Assembly: GCA_029940235.1 (NCBI GenBank)
Contig: JAOZRI010000079.1
Location: forward strand, 1 to 8,987
DNA from: Desulfobacula sp.
GTDB lineage: Bacteria; Desulfobacterota; Desulfobacteria; Desulfobacterales; Desulfobacteraceae
Reading direction: 5' to 3'
DNA: 8,987 nt
The notes beneath the pieces are model-generated. The model had not been told where the DNA came from. It did not search any database and worked only from the letters and a program-made list of their open reading frames with translations. The number at the start of each line of letters is the position of its first letter. The stretch's first letter is position 1. Positions 1 through 5,561 of this stretch are shown here, one piece after another. The position numbers were made by a program, and so were the translations under genes.

Positions 1-280
1 ACATGAAAACAAGACCCCATGAAGAGGTGGCTGTAAATACTCTGCCGCCTGCAAGAGAAGCTGCCATAACAGCATTCATTGCTGAATTCTCACCCTCAAC
101 TGTAATCAGTTCGCAATCCATCTCTCCATCTGCATGGAATTGGGAAATCTGTTCTATGATCTCGGTCTGGGGTGTAATGGGGTATGCTGCCACCACATCA
201 GGACGAACAAGTTTTGCCCCGATAGCTGCTGCTGCATTTCCTGTGATAACTTGAATCTGTGATTTACGTTTTGTATTCAT
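1..280 (-). CDS. porA: 2-oxoacid:ferredoxin oxidoreductase alpha subunit, PorA type (partial, N-terminal 93 residues)
   Basis: This is the start of the alpha subunit of a pyruvate/2-oxoacid:ferredoxin oxidoreductase, which converts a 2-oxoacid plus CoA to acyl-CoA, CO2 and reduced ferredoxin in the cytoplasm. The reverse strand reads from ATG at 280 to the window edge without a stop. It shows the family hallmark AAYPITPQTEIIEQIS (residues 31-46) and then EGENSAMNAVMAASLAGGRVF (62-82, read here as EGENSAMNA plus VMAASLAGGRVF), which is the pyrimidine-side region of the TPP enzyme. The start is fixed by a strong ribosome site (GAGGGGGAG) inside the end of porD, whose stop lies 1 nt upstream, so the two are translationally coupled. 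Beta and gamma subunits are not visible and should lie beyond the left edge. The substrate cannot be told from this fragment: pyruvate, branched-chain 2-oxoacids or phenylglyoxylate are all possible. Confidence 0.9.
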   Translation of the reverse strand, partial: MNTKRKSQIQVITGNAAAAIGAKLVRPDVVAAYPITPQTEIIEQISQFHADGEMDCELITVEGENSAMNAVMAASLAGGRVFTATSSWGLVFM

Positions 281-281
281 T

Positions 282-563
282 TTAGAACTCCCCCTCTGCT
301 GTCATGGTAATTGCATTTTTGGGACATTCCTTGGCACAGATACCGCAACCCTTACAAAAATCAAGATCAGGAGTAAAATAAGAATTTTCAACCATCTCCA
401 TCACCTGAATGGGACAATAGATTGCACAAAAACCACAAAAAATACATTTATCCTTGTCAACCACCGGACGTTTTGTCCGCCAGTCTCCTGTATCAGAACA
501 CATCAGGGGATCATTTGCATCTGACCATGGTCCTTCATGCTTAAAAAATTTGTTCAAAGACAT
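282..563 (-). CDS. porD: 2-oxoacid:ferredoxin oxidoreductase delta subunit, PorD (2x[4Fe-4S] ferredoxin)
   Basis: A 93-residue ferredoxin subunit that carries electrons away from the TPP-bound active site of a POR-type complex. Two classical binding motifs are visible: C40-x2-C43-x2-C46-x3-C50-P and C70-x2-C73-x2-C76-x3-C80-P. The N-terminal GDWRTKRPVVD (26-36) is the typical PorD lead-in, so this is not a free-standing ferredoxin. The length is normal for the family. The start is ATG at 563 with an AAGGAGAGG ribosome site 5 nt upstream. That site sits in the loop of a small ACAAG/CTTGT inverted repeat (564-579). It is the first gene of the operon, with porA starting 1 nt after its stop. A promoter candidate is at 643-672. 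Confidence 0.93.
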   Translation of the reverse strand: MSLNKFFKHEGPWSDANDPLMCSDTGDWRTKRPVVDKDKCIFCGFCAIYCPIQVMEMVENSYFTPDLDFCKGCGICAKECPKNAITMTAEGEF

Positions 564-579
564 ACAAGCCTCTCCTTGT
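564..579 (-). promoter_or_regulatory. Small hairpin presenting the porD ribosome binding site
   Basis: On the minus strand the arms ACAAG and CTTGT (5 bp, perfect) enclose the loop GAGAGG, immediately before the porD ATG. The Shine-Dalgarno core is therefore in the loop. Five base pairs is weak, so any effect on translation is an inference. Confidence 0.3.
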
Positions 580-637
580 GTAAAAAAAATAAGCTACCCT
601 ATATGAAATACAATCCTGCTATTGTATCTATTTCATA

Positions 638-650
638 GCTATTAAATAGC
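638..650. repeat. 13-bp palindrome over the porDA -10 (GCTATT-A-AATAGC)
   Basis: A perfect inverted repeat with 6-bp arms around a single A. It covers the proposed porD -10 element, where a bound protein would block RNA polymerase. The binding protein is unknown. Confidence 0.5.
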
Positions 651-672
651 GATAGTCTGATTGCTCTGTCAA
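643..672 (-). promoter_or_regulatory. Candidate sigma70 promoter of porDA
   Basis: On the minus strand a perfect -35 TTGACA (672-667) is followed after 18 bp by TATTTA (648-643), a weak -10. An A/T-rich tract lies directly upstream of the -35 and could act as an UP element. The predicted leader is about 70 nt. The -10 lies inside a 13-bp palindrome, which would suit repression by a regulator. Confidence 0.5.
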
Positions 673-694
673 GTAAAAAAATATTTTTTTTACT
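672..694. repeat. A/T-tract inverted repeat upstream of the porDA -35
   Basis: AGTAAAAAAA (672-681) and TTTTTTTACT (685-694) form perfect 10-bp arms with a 3-nt centre. It abuts the -35 element. It could be an UP element, a bent-DNA site, or a chance product of low-complexity A/T DNA. As RNA it would be a weak A-U hairpin. Confidence 0.45.
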
Positions 695-764
695 AAAAAA
701 ACACTCAATTTAAACAATAAGAAGTGATACTTACAGCATTTATGCGGGTCTTGAAACTTCATAG

Positions 765-784
765 ATAGTTGATTAGTCAACTAT
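765..784. promoter_or_regulatory. Operator-like inverted repeat ATAGTTGA-TTAG-TCAACTAT
   Basis: Perfect 8-bp arms (765-772 and 777-784) flank a 4-bp centre, the size expected for a dimeric winged-helix repressor. The TTGA-N4-TCAA core resembles sites bound by MarR-family regulators, which often control aromatic compound and 2-oxoacid genes. No regulator gene is in the window. The site lies about 95 bp upstream of the porD -35 and 225 bp upstream of the plus-strand operon start, so it could serve either direction. Confidence 0.5.
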
Positions 785-952
785 ATTTATTAATTTATTT
801 AGAACTCTTTTCCCTATTCCAATTAATGATGGTTTTTACACATAAGTGACCCTATCCCAGACAGGTAATCAGCTACAGTTATAATACCCAACCGTAAAAA
901 AAATATTTGTCGTTGATCAGACAGGCATAATTTACATTTTTTTTATTTAATC

Positions 953-981
953 TTTACATATTGCTGCAATAAATTTATGTA
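953..981 (+). promoter_or_regulatory. Weak candidate promoter of the frhB-like/iorAB operon
   Basis: TTTACA (953-958) is followed after 17 bp by TATGTA (976-981). The -35 matches consensus at 5 of 6 positions, the -10 at only 3 of 6. It would give a leader of about 20 nt before the ATG at 1009. The region is so A/T-rich that chance matches are expected. Confidence 0.25.
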
Positions 982-1008
982 CTAAATAATTTATAAAGAG
1001 GGAAGCCA

Positions 1009-2115
1009 ATGACATTACTGGGACCAGAAGAGTTGTCACAACAGGTACTTGATAAAGGACTATGTACGCTTTGCGGAGCGTGTGCCAACCTTTGCCCTTA
1101 TATAAAAGCACACAACAACAAAATTATAACTCTTTTTACCTGTGACAGGACACAGGGTAGATGCTATGCCCACTGTCCCAAGGTTGGGATTCCCCTTAAA
1201 AATATATCTCAATCATATAAAGCTCAATCTTACACTGAAAATCCCATTGGTAAATTTATAAAAATAGTCAAGGCAAAAAAGGGCAGGAATGCTTCTGAAG
1301 GCAATTTCCAGAACTCTGGTGTGGTCTCATCTCTTATTATATTTGCCATGGAAAAAGAGTTGATTGATGCAGCTCTTTTAACAGGGACGCAAGGGATCAA
1401 GCCTGTACCGGTACTGGCAAGAGATAAAGATAGTGTGCTGGAATGTGCAGGGTCAAAGTATATAGCATCGCCTGTTTTGTCAATGATGGCTGAGATTAGT
1501 GATTCAGGGGTTGAAAAACTCGGGGTTGTCGGCACTCCATGTCAGATAACAGCTCTTTCCCAAATGAGGCAGAACCCTCTTGAACTTGACGATTTTAAAG
1601 ACCATACAACTCTTAGCATAGGCCTTTTCTGTACATGGGCTCTTGATAGTGAAAAATTCATTCAATATCTTTCAAAAAGAACAGATATCTCATCCATACA
1701 ATCCATGGATATCCCTCCTCCTCCTGCTGAAGAGCTGATTGTCAAGCTTGAGAATTCAGTTAAAAAATTTCCTTTACAGGAAATCAGAAAATTCAAACTT
1801 CCAGGATGTGAAATATGTGCGGATATGACATCTGAATTATCTGACATCTCTGTTGGCGCCCTTGAAGGCTTTGATGGATGGAATACCCTTATTATCAGAA
1901 GTAAAAAAGGAGAGCGGCTTGTCAATGAAGCTGTGGAACAAAACTATATTGAAATTGGCAGCTTGCCGGATAGATGCTTTGATAATTTGCTAAAAGGTGC
2001 GGGTAATAAAAAAAAACAGGCTGCACAAAAATGCAGGGAGCTTGGCATGCTGGATGATGATTTTAATAAACCTGCAAGCTTAAATGGCAGACAAACCATA
2101 ACAGGAATTGCATAA
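1009..2115 (+). CDS. FrhB/FdhB-family iron-sulfur flavoprotein (coenzyme F420 hydrogenase/dehydrogenase beta-like)
   Basis: A 368-residue protein of the FrhB/FdhB family, whose characterised members use FAD and [4Fe-4S] clusters to pass electrons to F420 or other carriers. The N-terminus has a ferredoxin motif C19-x2-C22-x2-C25-x3-C29-P and then an unusual C45-x6-C52-x3-C56-P. The family's N-terminal domain is seen in NSGVVSSLIIFAMEKELID (102-120), GSKYIASPV (148-156) and VVGTPCQITAL (173-183). The C-terminal domain shows GCEICADMTSELSDISVG (266-283) with C267 and C270. The ATG at 1009 has a GAGGGA ribosome site. Its stop is 1 nt before iorA, so it is very likely co-produced with IorAB and may be its electron partner. 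F420 use is not implied, because many bacterial members occur without F420. The acceptor is unknown. Confidence 0.85.
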   Translation: MTLLGPEELSQQVLDKGLCTLCGACANLCPYIKAHNNKIITLFTCDRTQGRCYAHCPKVGIPLKNISQSYKAQSYTENPIGKFIKIVKAKKGRNASEGNFQNSGVVSSLIIFAMEKELIDAALLTGTQGIKPVPVLARDKDSVLECAGSKYIASPVLSMMAEISDSGVEKLGVVGTPCQITALSQMRQNPLELDDFKDHTTLSIGLFCTWALDSEKFIQYLSKRTDISSIQSMDIPPPPAEELIVKLENSVKKFPLQEIRKFKLPGCEICADMTSELSDISVGALEGFDGWNTLIIRSKKGERLVNEAVEQNYIEIGSLPDRCFDNLLKGAGNKKKQAAQKCRELGMLDDDFNKPASLNGRQTITGIA

Positions 2116-2116
2116 A

Positions 2117-4021
2117 ATGGAAAAGATATCCTGCCTTATGATGGGCAACCAGGCAATTGTACGAGGAGCGATTGAGGCTGGAGTCAAGGTTGCTGCAGGT
2201 TATCCTGGAACACCATCTTCGGAAATAATAGACACACTGTCTAAAACTGCCCCTGATATCTACACGGAATGGTCTGTTAATGAAAAAGTTGCCTTAGAAG
2301 TTGCAGCGGCAGGCTCCTTTGCAGGATTAAGATCTCTTGCAGTCATGAAGCAGCCAGGCGTAAATGTTGCAGCAGATTTTCTCATGCATCTTGCTCTTTC
2401 CGGCACCAGAGCGGGAATGGTTCTTGTTGCAGCAGATGATCCCGGAGCGCTGTCCAGCATTAACGAAGGTGATACAAGACTTTATTCAAAGCTCATGGGT
2501 ATACCTCTTCTTGAACCTGGAAACTTCCAGGAAGCCTTGGAAATGACAAAATGGGCTTTTGAATTGTCTGAAAAGCTTAAAAGCCTTGTTATTTTAAGAA
2601 CAGTGACAAGGCTTTCCCATGCAAGCGGCAACGTTATAACAGGTGAGATTAAAAAAGAGGCAAAAAAAGCATACTTTGAATTCAACGGCAATATGCTTGA
2701 TCCCTTGACAGGAATTGTTACAACTATTCCTGTGAGCGTAAAACACTCTTTGCAGCATGAAAAACTACAGCAGGCTGGTGAAATTTTTGAAAGCTCTGTG
2801 TTTAATACTTATGTAGGCCCTGAAAATCCAGAGCTGCTCATAATCACAAGTTCCATCTGTAATCTCTATGCAAAAGAGGCTGTGGATGTACTGAATCTTG
2901 ACTCTAAAGTGGCCATATTAAAACTTGGTACTACTTGGCCTCTGCCTTCAAAGCTTATTCAGGCCTGCATACAAAAAACCAAACAGATTTTATTTGTGGA
3001 AGAGATACAACCCTTTGTGGAAGAGAATATCAAGGTTCTATCTGCTGGCTTTCCTGATAAATTTGGGCCAAAAGCATATTTCGGGAAACTAAGTGGTCAT
3101 ATACCCATGACAGGAGAACTCAATCCAGATCTTGTTATAAAATCTCTGGAGCAGATATTTACACTTGAACTGAGAGCATTTTCAAGTTCATATAAAAAAA
3201 AGGCAGATAAAACTCTTGAAAATTGTACGCCTGCAAGGGAGATATCTTTCTGCCCGGGCTGTCCCCACAGAGCATCATTTTTTACAATTAATAAGGTGCT
3301 TAAACTTGATAACCGCAATGGTTTTACCTGTGGAGACATTGGATGCTATTCCCTGGGTATTTTACCGGGAGGCTTTTCCACAATCAAAACCCTCCATGCC
3401 ATGGGCTCTGGGACAGGCCTTGCCAGTGGTTTTGGCAAGCTTTCACAATTTGGCATGGATCAACCAGTAATAAGTGTATGCGGAGACTCTACATTTTTTC
3501 ATTCAGGCATACCACCCCTTGTAAATGCAGTGCACAATGAGTCAAATCTTACCATGGTCATCTTAGATAACAGTGGCACTGCCATGACTGGTTTTCAACC
3601 CCATCCAGGCCTTTCAACTGGTACAGGGGGAGAACCAGCCCCTGAGGTTGATATTGAACAAGTCTGCAAAGCCATGGGTGCTGCTACCTGTATTTGTGAT
3701 CCTTTTGATCTTAAGAAGACAGAAAACATTCTGCTTGAACTTTTGAAAAAAAAAGGGGTGAATGTCCTTATTTTAAGGCAGATATGCACGCTCAGCCCTG
3801 AAAAAAAAGGTAAAAAATATTTTAATATCTTAATTGATGAACAGAAATGCAAAGGTGAGGATTGCGGGTGCAACAGAATATGTACAAGAATTTTCTCATG
3901 CCCCGGCCTTATCTGGAACAAAGAAAAAAACAAAACCATGATAAATGACATTCTCTGTACAGGGTGCGGGGTCTGCACACAGATCTGTCCTGCAGATGCA
4001 ATTAAAGCAAAGGCATGTTGA
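2117..4021 (+). CDS. iorA: Indolepyruvate ferredoxin oxidoreductase alpha subunit (IorA)
   Basis: The catalytic subunit (634 residues, normal length) of the aryl-pyruvate oxidoreductase. It decarboxylates indolepyruvate, phenylpyruvate or hydroxyphenylpyruvate with CoA and reduces ferredoxin. In order, it shows MGNQAIVRGAIEAG (9-22), GYPGTPSSEI (28-37), FCPGCPHRASFF (378-389), CGDIGCYSLG (405-414), the TPP/metal motif GDSTFFHSGI (456-465) with DNSG (484-487), and a C-terminal ferredoxin domain. The last cluster is classical (C614, C617, C620, C624-P). The preceding one is irregular: C578, C583, C585, C589, C595-P. ATG at 2117, 1 nt after the previous stop, is preferred with AGGA upstream. An in-frame TTG at 2108 would add three residues but overlaps the previous gene. 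IorB follows 1 nt after the stop. Confidence 0.95.
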   Translation: MEKISCLMMGNQAIVRGAIEAGVKVAAGYPGTPSSEIIDTLSKTAPDIYTEWSVNEKVALEVAAAGSFAGLRSLAVMKQPGVNVAADFLMHLALSGTRAGMVLVAADDPGALSSINEGDTRLYSKLMGIPLLEPGNFQEALEMTKWAFELSEKLKSLVILRTVTRLSHASGNVITGEIKKEAKKAYFEFNGNMLDPLTGIVTTIPVSVKHSLQHEKLQQAGEIFESSVFNTYVGPENPELLIITSSICNLYAKEAVDVLNLDSKVAILKLGTTWPLPSKLIQACIQKTKQILFVEEIQPFVEENIKVLSAGFPDKFGPKAYFGKLSGHIPMTGELNPDLVIKSLEQIFTLELRAFSSSYKKKADKTLENCTPAREISFCPGCPHRASFFTINKVLKLDNRNGFTCGDIGCYSLGILPGGFSTIKTLHAMGSGTGLASGFGKLSQFGMDQPVISVCGDSTFFHSGIPPLVNAVHNESNLTMVILDNSGTAMTGFQPHPGLSTGTGGEPAPEVDIEQVCKAMGAATCICDPFDLKKTENILLELLKKKGVNVLILRQICTLSPEKKGKKYFNILIDEQKCKGEDCGCNRICTRIFSCPGLIWNKEKNKTMINDILCTGCGVCTQICPADAIKAKAC

Positions 4022-4022
4022 T

Positions 4023-4646
4023 ATGATTTCAAAAAAATTAAAACATGATCCATATAATCTTATTATCACTGGCGTCGGTGGCCAGGGCAATGTTATGTCA
4101 TCCAGGATCATCGGGAATATGCTCTCTAGTTCAGGATTTTATGTGACCATTGGGGAGACATTTGGAGCATCACAAAGAGGCGGCTCTGTAATGAGCCATG
4201 TAAGAGTATCTTCAAAAAATGTTCTATCACCGCAAATACCCCTTGGCATGGCTCACATGGTAGTTTCCCTGGAGCCTGTTGAGGCCATCAGAGTATTAAG
4301 CAGTTATGGAAATCCAGATGTCAAAGTAATATGCAATACACAACCCACACATCCCATTGGAGTTATATCAGGCAGGCTTGACTATCCCAGCCAGGAAAAG
4401 ATCGAAAAATCTTTAAAGGATCTTTCATCCAGAACCTGGCTTTTTAATGCAACAAATATTGCCATGGGCATAGGAGATCCCATCTTTGCCAATATAATAA
4501 TGGCAGGTGCTCTATCTGCTGCAAAAGAACTTCCCCTGGACAAAAATAATTTTAAAACAAGCATGGAAACACAATTCAGTGCTGACAAAATCAAACAGAA
4601 CCTTATGGCTTTTGACCACGGTATCAATATGGTAAACTCTCAATAA
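4023..4646 (+). CDS. iorB: Indolepyruvate ferredoxin oxidoreductase beta subunit (IorB)
   Basis: The small subunit (207 residues) that pairs with IorA and resembles the gamma domain of POR enzymes. Family landmarks are NLIITGVGGQG (12-22) at the N-terminus, GETFGASQRGGSVMSHVR (44-61), and NATNIAMGIGDPIFANIIMAG (142-162; read as NATNIAMGIG plus DPIFANIIMAG). No iron-sulfur motif is present, as expected for this subunit. The ATG at 4023 is 1 nt after the iorA stop, with AAAGG about 10 nt upstream. An upstream in-frame open stretch back to 3945 is only the iorA 3' end read in another frame. It is the last gene of the plus-strand operon and ends 9 bp before the stop of the oppositely oriented cytochrome gene, with no visible terminator between. 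Confidence 0.95.
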   Translation: MISKKLKHDPYNLIITGVGGQGNVMSSRIIGNMLSSSGFYVTIGETFGASQRGGSVMSHVRVSSKNVLSPQIPLGMAHMVVSLEPVEAIRVLSSYGNPDVKVICNTQPTHPIGVISGRLDYPSQEKIEKSLKDLSSRTWLFNATNIAMGIGDPIFANIIMAGALSAAKELPLDKNNFKTSMETQFSADKIKQNLMAFDHGINMVNSQ

Positions 4647-4655
4647 AAAATTAAA

Positions 4656-4892
4656 CTAATACTTTGAAACCTCATCATCATGACATTTTATGCAGCCAGT
4701 GAAGCCTGGGTGTGGAGTAGCCGGCCCCTCGGCAAGATCTAAGTGATGGCATTCAAGGCATTGTTTATCTTCTGTTATATCAGCATGAATATCCGGGTGT
4801 AATTTTATGGATGCTCCATGCATCCCCATATATGCTTTATAGCTGCACCCTGAAATAATTAAAAACAGCAATATAAAAAATATCCTATTCAT
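4656..4892 (-). CDS. Small diheme c-type cytochrome lipoprotein
   Basis: A 78-residue precursor with a hydrophobic N-terminal signal (residues 3-15) ending in the lipobox IISGC, so C16 is the likely lipidated first residue of a mature protein of about 63 residues. Two covalent heme sites are visible: C45-LE-C48-H49 and C67-IK-C70-H71. Further histidines (H25, H32, H36, H50, H61) could serve as distal ligands. It would sit on the periplasmic face of the inner membrane or be sorted to the outer membrane. The start ATG lies inside the end of the ABC ATPase gene (8-nt overlap), with GGGAGG upstream, so it is translationally coupled and the last gene of the operon. It is too small for a known cytochrome family to be named with certainty. 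An electron-carrier role is inferred. Confidence 0.85.
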   Translation of the reverse strand: MNRIFFILLFLIISGCSYKAYMGMHGASIKLHPDIHADITEDKQCLECHHLDLAEGPATPHPGFTGCIKCHDDEVSKY

Positions 4893-5559
4893 TTTTTATC
4901 TGCCTCCCGTCAAGTAAATTTACTATTTTATCAGTAAATCTGATCAGTTCCTGATCATGGGTGGAAAGTATAATTGTACATTTTTCCTGCTTTGCAAGAG
5001 AGAACACTAATTCGATAAGCTTATGCCCTGTTTTAGTATCAAGATTTGCCGTGGGTTCGTCAGCAATAAGTATTTTCGGATGATGGGCAATTGCCCTTGC
5101 AAAAGCAATTCTCTGCATCTCACCTCCGGAAAGCTCGGATGGCAGTGCCGATGAAAGTTCAGGCAATCCTATCTTTTCAAGCAGATCAGCAACCCGCTCT
5201 TTTCTCTCTTTGTTACAATACATTTTATTTAGAATCAGGGGAAAAGCGATATTTTCTTCAACAGTGAGAAAGGATAAAAGATTGCCAAACTGGAATACAA
5301 ATCCCATATTTTGACGCTGGAACAAAGACAATTGTTTTTTTTTCAGGGTATGAATATTTATACCAAAACTATTAATGCTGCCTGAATCAGGGCATTCCAA
5401 TCCACCAATACAATTTAAAAGAGTAGTTTTACCTGAACCTGATTTTCCTGCAATGGCAAGGGTTGTTCCCCGGGGAATGGAAAATGATATATCACATAGG
5501 GCATTAACAACACCCCTGCCAGAAGGAAAAGTTTTTGATAAGCCTTTGATCTCTATCAT
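4885..5559 (-). CDS. ABC transporter ATP-binding protein, LolD/MacB type
   Basis: A 224-residue ATPase that powers the neighbouring FtsX-fold permease. All motifs are intact: Walker A GKSGSGKTT (38-46), Q-loop at Q90 (FQFGNLL), signature LSGGEMQR (143-150), Walker B ILIADEP (163-169) and H-loop H201 (STHD). The length and the LSGGEMQRIAFARAI stretch place it with the LolD/MacB/FtsE-like group that works by mechanotransmission or extraction rather than channel transport. The ATG at 5559 is 2 nt after the permease stop, with GAGAGGAG upstream. The exact cargo cannot be read from the ATPase. LolD itself is a possible name, but the operon partners (isoprenoid synthase, methyltransferase, cytochrome) are not those of a lipoprotein-sorting locus. 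Confidence 0.92.
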   Translation of the reverse strand: MIEIKGLSKTFPSGRGVVNALCDISFSIPRGTTLAIAGKSGSGKTTLLNCIGGLECPDSGSINSFGINIHTLKKKQLSLFQRQNMGFVFQFGNLLSFLTVEENIAFPLILNKMYCNKERKERVADLLEKIGLPELSSALPSELSGGEMQRIAFARAIAHHPKILIADEPTANLDTKTGHKLIELVFSLAKQEKCTIILSTHDQELIRFTDKIVNLLDGRQIKNE

Positions 5560-5561
5560 CC

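Larger units (their letters stand above)
564..1008. other. Divergent control region between porDA and the frhB-like/iorAB operon
   Basis: These 445 bp contain no convincing open frame on either strand and are strongly AT-rich, with A and T tracts at 675-691 and 935-950. They contain three inverted repeats (638-650, 672-694, 765-784), a promoter candidate for porD at 643-672, and a weaker one for the plus-strand operon at 953-981. The word CAGACAGG also occurs twice on the plus strand, at 858-865 and 918-925, exactly 60 bp apart. I see no tRNA, riboswitch or rho-independent terminator. Confidence 0.7.

Noticed and set aside
3..254. Plus-strand open frame of 83 codons
   Set aside because: It lies opposite the clear PorA N-terminus (YPITPQT motif), has no ribosome site and no recognisable protein character.
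880..885. TATAAT in the divergent region
   Set aside because: A perfect -10 word but with no acceptable -35 at 16-18 bp and no extended -10 TG. Expected by chance in such A/T-rich DNA.
1009..2115. Evidence for F420-dependent metabolism
   Set aside because: FrhB-family membership alone does not show F420 use, and no F420 biosynthesis gene is in the window.
3595..4053. Minus-strand open frame of 152 codons
   Set aside because: It is antisense to the TPP and ferredoxin domains of IorA, and its translation has no family features.
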